Positions 6,618 through 13,941 of a stretch of DNA of 14,298 nt are shown piece by piece. Every line of letters starts with the position of its first letter. The stretch's first letter is position 1. This stretch comes from Anaerolineaceae bacterium (GTDB lineage: Bacteria > Chloroflexota > Anaerolineae > Anaerolineales > Anaerolineaceae), in assembly GCA_028714615.1 (NCBI GenBank), contig JAQTMA010000050.1, positions 7,369 through 21,666 on the forward strand. Direction: 5' to 3'. The position numbers and the translations under genes are program-made. The notes below the pieces were generated by a model. It was not told the DNA's origin and made no database searches. It saw nothing but the letters and a program-made list of their open reading frames with translations.

Positions 6618-8467
6618 GTATTCGAGAAATTTTTCAATATTTGTCGCCGCAACGATAACTTGCGTTTCATCCGAATGGTTTTGGGTTAAATCAACGAGCA
6701 AATGCATGATGGCTTCATATTGGTGTGATTCCATCATTTGTTGCTGCGGCTCATCAACAATTAATAGACCAGGGTGGGCCGTATCATATTTTGGAGGTTC
6801 TACTTTTAATGCTAGGAGAGCATAGTGAAAGCCTAAAACGGAAATTGCCAAATCGAAACCGGTTAAAGCTTTGGTTGGCGCTTGTTCGTTTATGAGCGGT
6901 AGGAATTCTGAGCTGTCCCAAGACGCCGATTTGAATTGGATAGAGGCAGTCCTTCTCATAAAACCGTTGAAATGAGATAAGAATGCCTCAATTCTTTCAC
7001 CAGACCTTCCTCTCATGGATTGAAGGTCTTTTAATTTTGTTTGGAATTTTTCCCGCTCTTCGCGGAGGATGGGTAACGACTCATCTTGCAGTTTTATGGT
7101 ATATCGTCGTTGTTTCTCCTCCATATCGAGTTCGGACATTGCCTGTAAGGTTTGTGTTTTTCGTGCATGGATGAGGCTCAAATCCTCCATTAGTGGGGAA
7201 ACATACGTCGCGGTTTGTTGAGTCAGCTGGCTTTGGAGCCATCCGATCCTAGTTTTTTGTGCTTGAAGTTCTTTTGTCAAAGAATCGATCCGAGTTTGGT
7301 AATGACCTAGAAGCTGGCCAGTTTCCTGGACCGCCTTTTTAGCATCGTCGAGGGCTTTTTTCAATGCCCCAGAATCAAATTGATGTTCTTTCTCAAGGGT
7401 CGACCGCAAAGCATGCAATCCCCATCGAGTTCTTGGTTCCGCATGACCGGTGTTATCGGCTGAAGGCAACGCGGGCACCGGGAAAAGGTAAAAGTGGAAA
7501 GGATAGATTGGGAGGATGTATGTCTTTCAACCCTGTCTGCTTCCGCTTCAAGAAGGGATTTCAGCTCGGATTTTTCCAAAGACTGCTTCCTCAGTACAGC
7601 CAGCTCATTCTCAACTACATCGGCCCGTTTTCGTGATTCGATCAATTCATTCCGCAGACTCTGGTATTCATCTCCCCGGTAGTTCGCTACAACTGTTTTT
7701 TGCGAGGCTGCCTGTTCAATCGTTTGGCGCAATCCGTTCTCCTGTTCAAGAAATTTATCCGGGAGACTTTTTAGACCTGTACGACGATTTTCGATTTCGA
7801 TGAGGCTCCCGATTTGAAAATCCGATAACAGTCTTTCAATCCCCCGAATTTCCTCAGTCAGCCGTTGAATTTTGTTCTCAGCAGTACGGATTTCTTCTTC
7901 GATATCGGCGATTTCCTGTGTCGTGAGCCCAAGCATCAATTTAACGACTTCTTTTCTGGGCTCAGGGTACATCTGGGCGAGGATGTCTGTATAGCTAAAA
8001 TCACGGTCGATCACGAAGGATCGTGCCAGATCATTAAAACTCAGCAGAGTCCTGGATTGATTGCGGTCGTAATAGACTTTTGGAAGGCCAAGGATCTCTA
8101 AGAAGAACTCCCCAAGATCTCGTGGGTTCAAGTTGCGCTCAGGTTGGCCTTCAATAAGAACTGGAAAGGTTCCAGATGAATGTTCAAATCCTCGGGACAT
8201 AACAATATGTTGACCGTTGGCCATTAACTCCAGTTGTAACCGTTTGGTGGAATTCATGATTTCATTATCGATACGGCTGTGGCTCCCCCCCATGGCATAT
8301 CGGATTAATCGTAGTAGGACCGTGCGCTCGGTTTGCGTCCGATCGCCGATGATATTAAAACCGGGGCTAAAATCGATTTGTTCTACTTTTTCCTCATGGT
8401 CCCATCGAAAAGACAGCAATCGAATTTGGGGGTGAAGGGAAGAGCCGGACAAAACCTCATTTTGCAT
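6579..8467 (-). pseudogene. Rad50/SMC-like ABC ATPase of an ABC-3C system, frame broken once
   Basis: Two overlapping frames make one protein of about 629 aa. The N-terminal frame (ATG 8467, GAGG 6 bases upstream, alternative TTG 8479) gives the ATPase lobe start (FSPGFNIIGDRTQTERTVLL), a coiled coil (about residues 200-325) and a zinc site, CPRC and CMLCGRPL (C331, C334, C351, C354). It then runs to a stop at 7361. The continuation is in the next frame: KEHQFDSGALKKALDDAKKA, a second coiled coil, a degenerate signature region (KALTGFDLAISVLGFHYALLAL), and Walker B GLLIVDEPQQQ. The switch, about residue 358, falls near 7385-7400 as a -1 shift with no canonical slippery heptamer. The Walker A Gly and Lys are replaced (TER where GKS is expected). 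It is the last gene of the operon. It could be a true pseudogene, a sequencing indel, or an unusual recoding event. Confidence 0.8.
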
Positions 8468-9071
8468 CTGCTCCCTCAATTTCTGCGCCCAATGGCTTAT
8501 CCACTACCGCGGTGAAGTAGTGATAGATAAAATTTTTGATCGTAGAACCGGCAGATTTTCCAAAAAGCACGTAAACTAGGCGGCATCTTTCTATAATTTC
8601 CTCAAATTCTGGGCCCACCAATTCAGATACTGCTGCTTCCCCTTTTGGGGTAATCTGGAAAACGTCGCCTTTTTTGTTATGGTGGAAGATTTTTATCAAA
8701 TCCTTGGCGACGAGGAGGGCAAAGATGTCATAATACTTGGCATCCCACGGGCCGTATTTATAGCGTATCATCCGAGATTCTGGCTGAACCGATAAAACCA
8801 GGTTGGTTTTTACTCCTTTGATACGGGCAGCCTCAGCCAGGTAGGTAGGATACCGAACCAAGAAATCCATTTTGGCCAACTTGGTTCTGCCCTCGATTAA
8901 CTTTTTTTGTGGATCACCCGCAAAATAAATCAAAAGCAAAAGCCTGACTGCATGGTAAGCCAGACTATCATCACTATCGGGAATTTCCCGCGGATGCCGG
9001 ATTTGAATAGTGAGTGTGTCCGGAACACTCTCCCAGATTTGATTTCCATTTTGGTCTTCAAGAGGGGTCAT
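8457..9071 (-). CDS. ABC-3C middle component
   Basis: A 204-aa soluble protein placed between a DUF4297 effector and a Rad50-like ATPase. This gene order and size fit the middle component of ABC-three-component conflict systems, the class described computationally by Aravind and colleagues. Visible features: a helical N-terminal third (LAYHAVRLLLLIYF), then RMIRYKYGPWDAKYYDIFALL (residues 100-120) and a winged-helix-like segment (VAKDLIKIF, then GDVFQITPKGEAAVSEL), consistent with a wHTH fold that may relay a signal or bind nucleic acid. ATG 9071 overlaps the upstream stop as ATGA, and the 3' end overlaps the ATPase start by 11 bases, indicating translational coupling. Family membership rests mainly on context and overall look. 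Confidence 0.75.
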   Translation of the reverse strand: MTPLEDQNGNQIWESVPDTLTIQIRHPREIPDSDDSLAYHAVRLLLLIYFAGDPQKKLIEGRTKLAKMDFLVRYPTYLAEAARIKGVKTNLVLSVQPESRMIRYKYGPWDAKYYDIFALLVAKDLIKIFHHNKKGDVFQITPKGEAAVSELVGPEFEEIIERCRLVYVLFGKSAGSTIKNFIYHYFTAVVDKPLGAEIEGADAK

Positions 9072-10180
9072 CAGGCCACCAGATCGGCTTCGCAGATCGC
9101 CAACATATCAAAGAAAACCCCTTCCGCAAAATGGGGGTTGAGAAGCTCGTTGTTACCCACCTTTGACCAGGTATTACCTAAACTGAATAGGGAACTTCGC
9201 AATTCTCTCCATAATAGGGCGCCAGTAAGGTCGGGGTGTGAGGCTTGAAAACTTTCCCAGAAAACGGCAATCTCATCTTTATAATTCCGCCAGTCAGTGG
9301 AGGATAAATCCAATTCAAACTTAACTTGCCTGGCGTCCATCCGAGTTTGCAAGGCATAAATGAGATAGTCATTTTTATCTAGTTTTCCCCTGATAAGCTT
9401 GGAGTGAGTATCAACAATGGTTATTTGGTTTTCAGCTAGTAACTGCTCTTTTTCTAATATCTGGCGGATGGTTTCACGAGCTTGCCCGGCTGTAATTGTT
9501 TTTACCGAGCGCGGCTGTTTTGGCTCATTACATGCCATCCAGACAATTTTATATAGGGCACCATACGCCGCATCAGCAATTGATGCGGAGATGTCAACTC
9601 CCCAAATTCGGAAGACGGTAGCGGCCGTCAGCCGTTGATTCTCTGATTCAATCGCGTCAGGATGAGGCATATCCAGACAAAATTTGAGGATGGGCAGTCC
9701 CGATTGGACCAGTGCCAGATCTATCTCTGGCAGTAGTTGGCTAAAGTAAGGCAGATACTCTCCCAAACTTGTTTCCCAGTCCGGATCGCGCTCTCCATTG
9801 GGGCGATCCAAGAGCGCGATTAAATTAGCCAAGGAATGATCGCCGATTAGAGATGGCCGGCCATGACTGAAAATTACCAGCAACCCGACATCTTTGAATT
9901 CGGCCTTTTTAATGAGTTTGCCAATCGGATCGATTAAAGAAGCAATGGTTAAGGTATCAGCTACCTCACGCTTTTTGACCTGGCATAGATGATGAGCCCC
10001 ATTTACTTTCAATTCAGTGAAATCCTCGTGGAATTCACAAATTATTTCACTGGTCTCATGGCCTTGAATCATTTCCAGACATTGACGGGTAATACAATGG
10101 CTTTGAAAGTCAAAGCCAAAAAAAGCTTCACTTCCTTGATCATCTTTTGGTGCTATATTGATTATCTTGGAGCCCTTCAT
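9071..10180 (-). CDS. DUF4297-type endonuclease-like effector of the ABC-3C operon
   Basis: A 369-aa protein opening with the DUF4297 pattern: GSEAFFGFDFQ (residues 16-26, E18 and Q26), then ICEFHEDF (E49, E52, D53), then HLCQVKKRE (Q67-x-K69). This is the catalytic layout of a PD-(D/E)XK-like nuclease; DUF4297 is also the nuclease domain of CBASS effector Cap4. The rest (residues about 90-369) is helical and unassigned, possibly a sensor or oligomerisation region. ATG 10180 is chosen because AAGGGG lies 4 bases upstream; an in-frame TTG at 10198 would add six residues. It is the first gene of a three-gene operon and shares ATGA with the next gene. The expected role is DNA degradation on activation by the ATPase complex; activation is inference from the system class. 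Confidence 0.85.
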   Translation of the reverse strand: MKGSKIINIAPKDDQGSEAFFGFDFQSHCITRQCLEMIQGHETSEIICEFHEDFTELKVNGAHHLCQVKKREVADTLTIASLIDPIGKLIKKAEFKDVGLLVIFSHGRPSLIGDHSLANLIALLDRPNGERDPDWETSLGEYLPYFSQLLPEIDLALVQSGLPILKFCLDMPHPDAIESENQRLTAATVFRIWGVDISASIADAAYGALYKIVWMACNEPKQPRSVKTITAGQARETIRQILEKEQLLAENQITIVDTHSKLIRGKLDKNDYLIYALQTRMDARQVKFELDLSSTDWRNYKDEIAVFWESFQASHPDLTGALLWRELRSSLFSLGNTWSKVGNNELLNPHFAEGVFFDMLAICEADLVA

Positions 10181-11007
10181 CTTGCCCCTTACCTTCAATC
10201 CAATTGAATTTCCCGGAGGTCATTCCACCCAGAATGGACATTGCACTTTATTGGTCCATGACGGTTTAGCTGTAATTTCCCCCTAAAATGTGTGGTCTTC
10301 CAGGAATAGACTGATCGCTGAACGGGTTATTTCCACCAGCTTACCCGGTTTATTCTTCATGCATGTAGATAATAATTGAGGTTATTAAAGAATATAATGA
10401 ATCTCACAAAGTGCTAGTATCAAAAATCACTACCTGGTTGGATAAAAGGCTTGTAACTACCCTACCATGTAGGGAATCAAGTTCCGATTACTTCTTTTCT
10501 GGATTTCCAGGCCTTGACACTCGTAAGGATGTGTTGGTAAATCGCATCGGCGTCTTGAAATCCGTTGGGGTTGAAGCCCAGCCTGATGGGGTTGGATCGT
10601 TGAAATTCAAAGCTTCCGGTCCGAAAGTTATGTTATCCAGGTGCATAATCTTGACAAAAAATCGTGCAGGAAGATGGTTAATTTTGATAACAACCAAAAA
10701 TACTAGCCTCGCAGTCAACACGATAACCAGGACGTTTATGATAGGAAGGGATTTATAGGGGTGGAATGGGGATCGAAGGTGGGAGCTCATGAATGATGTT
10801 CGCCAACCCCCTTATGTTCGTCGAATTCAAGAAACTAAGTATTTGAAAATGAGATACTAACCACCCAATTTTGGTCAAACCCTTGTTGATGGGACAATAC
10901 TAACGGCTCGCAGCATGGTAATGTGTCCATCCATACTCATTATTGTGGTTGGTATGCGACGGAAGGATTTTTCACCATGCTTCATTACCTGTTAGCCATT
11001 CCATTGT
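10181..11007. other. 827-bp region without a supportable gene
   Basis: This stretch holds the promoter region for the ABC-3C operon on the minus strand, but no convincing -35/-10 pair stands out. Two antiparallel open frames overlap between 10411 and 10790 (115 aa plus, 100 aa minus). Neither has a ribosome site or a recognisable domain. The minus frame has a hydrophobic stretch (INVLVIVLTARLVFLVVIKI) and a polar tail (SGWASTPTDFKTPMRFTN), and might be a decayed gene. A near-palindrome (AACGGGTTATT with ACCCGGTT) occurs around 10321-10350. Nothing else structured was seen. Confidence 0.5.
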
Positions 11008-11214
11008 TTAGGATCGATAGGAGGTATAAAACGGCGACGTAGGATCCACGCGGTTTTGCTCCAACCACTTATAGAGATCCTTTTCTCGGATCCGTACGTT
11101 CCGCCCGATTTTGATGTGCGGGATTATTCCGGTTTGGACCAATAAATACACTTTACTCTTGGAGAGCTTTAAGTATTCAGCCACCTCTGGGATCGTCATA
11201 ATCTGGTCTTGCAT
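11008..11214 (-). CDS. Excisionase-family helix-turn-helix DNA-binding protein
   Basis: A 68-aa protein with the MerR-like HTH_17/excisionase domain: MTIPEVAEYLKLSKSKVYLL (helices 1-3), then GIIPHIKIGRNVRI (wing) and KDLYKWLEQN. Small proteins of this type bind DNA and act as recombination directionality factors or repressors in mobile elements, which would suit the tyrosine integrase at the far left. ATG 11214 has GAGG 5 bases upstream and starts the protein just before the domain; an in-frame ATG at 11259 has no comparable site. The C-terminal tail RVDPTSPFYTSYRS is not part of the fold. Whether it really directs excision is inference. A transcriptional regulator is the alternative. Confidence 0.88.
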   Translation of the reverse strand: MQDQIMTIPEVAEYLKLSKSKVYLLVQTGIIPHIKIGRNVRIREKDLYKWLEQNRVDPTSPFYTSYRS

Positions 11215-11314
11215 GTCTACCTCAACTTTCCGATTCAAAAGTATTTTCCTTCCACTCATAAGTGGGACAATCTATTACTTTTTCAATAGAAGGATCGCAT
11301 TTTTGATTGATAAA

Positions 11315-11340
11315 GTAGAGAGGACGCAGATCCTCTCTAC
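11315..11340 (-). terminator. Perfect 10-bp hairpin between DUF6166 and excisionase-like genes
   Basis: GTAGAGAGGA (11315-11324) and TCCTCTCTAC (11331-11340) are exact complements around a 6-base loop. On the minus strand the stem is followed only by TTTATCAATC, a weak T-tract. It lies 47 bases past the end of the DUF6166 gene, so termination or attenuation ahead of the HTH gene is the likeliest role. An operator for the HTH protein is the alternative. Confidence 0.6.
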
Positions 11341-11386
11341 CTCGGGAATAACTTTCATAGGCTGATCATTTTCAATGAGTCACCAT

Positions 11387-11731
11387 TTACACCTCCATTC
11401 CTCTGAACATCAACCAGCAAAGGATTGTGTCAGAGTCAATCTCCCATTTCCCGTCAAACGGCCAGGTGGCTATATACTCCCATTTGAACTGCTGGTAGTG
11501 GTCGCGGGCTTGAAAATCACCCCCGTAGAGCTGCTTCTTTTTGGGATGCTCCTCTAGGACGTCGCAGAGGATCGAGAGGGCCAAGTCCGCCGGACCCGAG
11601 CCTCCGTATCCCCAGGCAAACCCGGTCGGGCTGTGCAGGATGACGTGGTGCAGCGGCCGACAGCGGCCTGTTTCCAAGATAACCTTGACCTTGCCCGGTG
11701 GTTCTCCCCGATAGATTCTTTTATCAATCAC
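11387..11731 (-). CDS. DUF6166 family protein
   Basis: A 114-aa protein that fits the DUF6166 pattern: RIYRGEPPG at the start, then HSPTGFAWGYGGSGPADLAL (residues about 53-72, the family hallmark F-x-WGYGGSGPxxLAL), ILCDVLEE, and QQFKWEYIATWPF followed by WEIDSDTIL. The function of the family is unknown; it is often met on plasmids and mobile elements. Start GTG 11731 overlaps the stop of the upstream SSB gene as GTGA, with AGGAGG 5 bases before it inside the SSB 3' end, so translation is coupled. Co-expression with the SSB suggests a role in the element's DNA metabolism, which is inference. Confidence 0.88.
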   Translation of the reverse strand: MIDKRIYRGEPPGKVKVILETGRCRPLHHVILHSPTGFAWGYGGSGPADLALSILCDVLEEHPKKKQLYGGDFQARDHYQQFKWEYIATWPFDGKWEIDSDTILCWLMFRGMEV

Positions 11732-12471
11732 CCTTGCCTCCTTTCGTTTCTCTCTGATTTGCGGGTGGGTAGATTGGGTCTTTCCTCCCGTTCTTCTTCG
11801 TTCTCTAACCTGTTCGGCCCAGGACCCGACAGGAAGCGCACTGCTGCGGCATTGACCTCAAAGGCACACGCTGCCGAACCATCCGGTCGCTTGAATTCTC
11901 GGGGACCGCCGGTTTCCGGGTCGGCGATAAGCCGTCCTTCCACCAGGACGCTGTTTCCCTTATGCAGATAGAGCTGGCACTGCTCGGCGGTCTTGCTCCA
12001 GGCGGTGACACGAAACCAGGTGGTCTCCTGCCTCGGCTTTCCCTCCTCATCGGTAGTGTAAAAGTTTGTGGCTACAGAAAAGTGGGTTACAAATTGCCCG
12101 GAGGGCGTGTACCGAAGCTCGGGGTCGTGACCCAGACGGCCAACCAAAATGATCGTGTGATAGGACATATTTGAACTCCCATTGAATTCGATCTCCATAC
12201 CGATATTCACGTGTTCGTATAAAAACCGAACAGCCTGGATGTGCTTGCAGAGCAGACCCAAGCGGTCATGACGGGCGAGGAAATCTGGGCAGTTGCAGCT
12301 CCATTCATCCTCGATCCGCTGTATCGTGTAATGACGATCCCGGTTTTTCACGATCCAGACACCTTCTTGCAGGAACAGCACGCTCACCTTGCCGAGCCGA
12401 ATAGCGGCTTCGGCGCTTGCCCGGCGTTCCTCTTGTAAATGGTCTTTCAAGGATGGTTTTCTATTTGTCAT
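11728..12471 (-). CDS. ssb: SWIM zinc finger fused to single-stranded DNA-binding protein
   Basis: A continuous 247-aa frame joins two domains. Residues 1-100 carry a SWIM zinc finger with C59-x-C61 and C75-x-H77 (WSCNCPDFL, then LLCKHIQA), a DNA- or protein-binding module. Residues 102-215 are an OB-fold SSB: MSYHTIILVGRLGHDPELRY, FSVATNFYT, TTWFRVTAWSKTAEQC, GNSVLVEGRL, FEVNAAAVRFL. The tail (ERPNLPTRKSERNERRQG) is basic and lacks the usual acidic DD-x-PF tip for partner recruitment. Met102 (12168) has its own ribosome site, GGGAG 7 bases upstream, so a separate SSB may also be made. For the long form the ATG at 12471 has only AGGA nearby; AGGAGG is about 15 bases away. SSB identity is certain; the fusion as a stable protein is less sure. 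Confidence 0.92.
   Translation of the reverse strand: MTNRKPSLKDHLQEERRASAEAAIRLGKVSVLFLQEGVWIVKNRDRHYTIQRIEDEWSCNCPDFLARHDRLGLLCKHIQAVRFLYEHVNIGMEIEFNGSSNMSYHTIILVGRLGHDPELRYTPSGQFVTHFSVATNFYTTDEEGKPRQETTWFRVTAWSKTAEQCQLYLHKGNSVLVEGRLIADPETGGPREFKRPDGSAACAFEVNAAAVRFLSGPGPNRLENEEEREERPNLPTRKSERNERRQG
12166..12180 (-). promoter_or_regulatory. Internal ribosome site and ATG for a stand-alone SSB
   Basis: On the minus strand GGGAG (12180-12176) precedes ATG (12168-12166) by 7 bases. This ATG encodes the Met of MSYHTI, the normal N-terminus of SSB proteins of this type. It would give a 146-aa SSB from the same message as the SWIM fusion. Confidence 0.6.
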
Positions 12472-12871
12472 TCTTCTGATCCTGTACCTCCTACCTCAGA
12501 AACGAATACGGATTGGACAGCCAACGTTTAGACACCGGCCAACGTTTGAGGCTGCCGGAGAAAATCACTCTCTCGAGGGCAGCACACCCAAACAGCCTCT
12601 CCCTTGCTTTGGTTGCTTGAGTCTGCTGTCCAAATGGAGATATACCGAAATTAAGGGCTACGTATACCGGGTAGCCCGAATGTTTTTGGATCTATTCAAT
12701 TTCATGACATGCAACTTGGAGTTGTTTCGTGTTATGTGGCGATCCAGGCATAGACCTTCTCTCTATGAATAGGAGATTTGCCTAATCGCTCATTGTCAAA
12801 GAACAAAAAATCTTGTTGAAACCAGTCGAACATTCAGCCTGTACCCACCCTGGGGGTCACGGAGATCTTCA
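12472..12871. other. 400-bp intergenic region with short repeats, no gene seen
   Basis: It lies upstream of the SWIM-SSB gene and downstream of the OB-fold gene. GCCAACGTTT occurs twice as a direct repeat (12520-12529 and 12538-12547, period 18). TTGGACAGC (12513-12521) has its exact inverse GCTGTCCAA at 12626-12634. These could be operator sites or the edges of a small inserted piece. Frames through the region have no ribosome site or recognisable domain. Confidence 0.45.
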
Positions 12872-12897
12872 AACCCGTCTCATCAGGGATGAGGGTT
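12872..12897 (-). terminator. Hairpin directly after the OB-fold gene
   Basis: CTCATC (12879-12884) and GATGAG (12888-12893) pair around a 3-base loop, extended by AACC/GGTT with a small bulge. It begins at the stop codon of the minus-strand gene ending at 12897. The following T-tract is poor (TTTGAAG), so termination is only probable. Confidence 0.4.
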
Positions 12898-13298
12898 CAC
12901 ATCCCCACCCTGCGAGAACCAGCGGGTTGGTTCATAATCCGGCGAGCTACCACCTCGGTTGTGGCTCGCGGGGCATGCAGCGCTCCGAGATCGAGGGTGG
13001 GAGGAAAAGAAACCTCCGCTCCCCGGGCATCTTTCAAGAAATCCACCAGGGTCTCGATATAATCCCGGCTCTGGATAAATCCGTGGACCCGGACATGGAA
13101 CCCCTTTTCGACGCTGACCGGGCCTCCCAGGTAAGCCCTCGGCACGCGGACGGTCACATAATCGGCTGTCTCCTGGCCATCGAGGATGGGCTTGGGGGGA
13201 ATATCCGGGTCGCGGTAACAGACCAACCGGAAGAACAAATCATCGGCATATTTCCACGATTTCACTACAATGCCTTCTAAGACCACTTCATTGAGCAT
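12897..13298 (-). CDS. OB-fold, SSB-like protein
   Basis: A 133-aa protein with the opening and strand pattern of small SSB/PriB-like OB folds: MLNEVVLEGIVVKSWKYADD, LFFRLVCYRD, DYVTVRVPRAYLGGPVS, then GFHVRVHGFIQSRDYIETLV. It should bind single-stranded DNA or join an SSB-type complex. It is clearly different from the canonical SSB at 11728. ATG 13298 is chosen because AGGAG lies 6 bases upstream; the frame extends to 13385 but without a comparable site. The C-terminal 40 residues (FPPTLDLGALHAPRATTEV, then basic) look disordered. It lies upstream of, and on the same strand as, the SWIM-SSB gene but 425 bp away, with a hairpin between them. It probably belongs to the element's replication or transfer functions. 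Confidence 0.75.
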   Translation of the reverse strand: MLNEVVLEGIVVKSWKYADDLFFRLVCYRDPDIPPKPILDGQETADYVTVRVPRAYLGGPVSVEKGFHVRVHGFIQSRDYIETLVDFLKDARGAEVSFPPTLDLGALHAPRATTEVVARRIMNQPAGSRRVGM

Positions 13299-13437
13299 GT
13301 GCTCTCCTTTTCCCACCTGGATTTCAACAAAATGGCCGGCAGGCTCCATTCCAGAGGGAGCAACCGGCCAACGATTAAACAACACGATTAACGACTGAAT
13401 ATTAACTTTGGAATCGATCAGGTTTTAGGGACTCACT

Positions 13438-13929
13438 TCACCTCGCAAAGGCCCGAATTTCGGCAGTGCCAGCTTCCGTCACGATGATGGGCGGTAAAAA
13501 GCTGGGAAATAGCGGGGACACATCTGCGCTGACCTGGACCCCTACCTGGGCGTTGCCGTCCATCACCGTGATCCCGGTGACGGCTGCCTGGATCCCAAAT
13601 CGGGTCAAAGTGGCGTTGTTCAAACTGGCGAAATATTGGGCGTTGGTCCAGGTCTTGCCCGTTGGGACCAGGTTGCCGCTGGCTTCAAACTGCTGCGGAT
13701 CGATCTCCGCAGCGGCTGCCAGCGCGGCTGCGTCCGCGGCTTTCCCCACCTCGGCCTTAGCGTAGAAATAGCGCCCAAGCTCCATCGACAGCGCCATTAT
13801 GGGGATTAGCACCAGCCCGAAGAAGACCGCCCAGAAAGTCATCGAATAAGCTCGGCCGTCCTTCAATAGCCTATTGCCGACCAGCGCTCGTAAGCTATGA
13901 GATCCAAATCTAACATCGAAGATCTTCAA
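13438..13929 (-). CDS. TadG-like (Flp pilus assembly TadE/G) membrane protein
   Basis: A 163-aa protein with one N-terminal membrane helix (residues about 30-50, MTFWAVFFGLVLIPIMALSM), then the TadG/TadE landmark ELGRYFYAKAEVGKAADAAALAAA, and an exported domain of beta-strand character (ITVMDGNAQVGVQVSADV) ending in AEIRAFAR. Such pseudopilin-like proteins belong to tight-adherence (Flp) pilus or related surface machinery. The start is TTG 13929, with a perfect AGGAGG 8 bases upstream; this site overlaps the stop of the TadE-like gene, so the two are coupled. It is shorter than typical TadG, which carries a vWA domain, so this is a minimal TadE/G-like form. Confidence 0.8.
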   Translation of the reverse strand: MKIFDVRFGSHSLRALVGNRLLKDGRAYSMTFWAVFFGLVLIPIMALSMELGRYFYAKAEVGKAADAAALAAAAEIDPQQFEASGNLVPTGKTWTNAQYFASLNNATLTRFGIQAAVTGITVMDGNAQVGVQVSADVSPLFPSFLPPIIVTEAGTAEIRAFAR

Positions 13930-13941
13930 TCTGCAATCCTC

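Noticed and set aside
7380..7400. Programmed -1 frameshift in the ATPase gene
   Set aside because: The frame change is in the -1 direction, but no X-XXY-YYZ slippery heptamer and no clear downstream hairpin are visible; a simple indel is more likely.
10205..10310. Possible insertion-sequence end (CATTCCACCCAGAATG palindrome and neighbouring short repeats)
   Set aside because: No transposase fragment, no target duplication and no matching second end in the window.
10411..10758. 115-aa plus-strand frame
   Set aside because: GTG start without a ribosome site, no recognisable motif, and overlapped antiparallel by another open frame of similar quality; not supportable as a gene.
10488..10790. 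100-aa minus-strand frame with a hydrophobic stretch
   Set aside because: No ribosome site before the ATG and no family recognised; kept only as a possible relic in the gap description.
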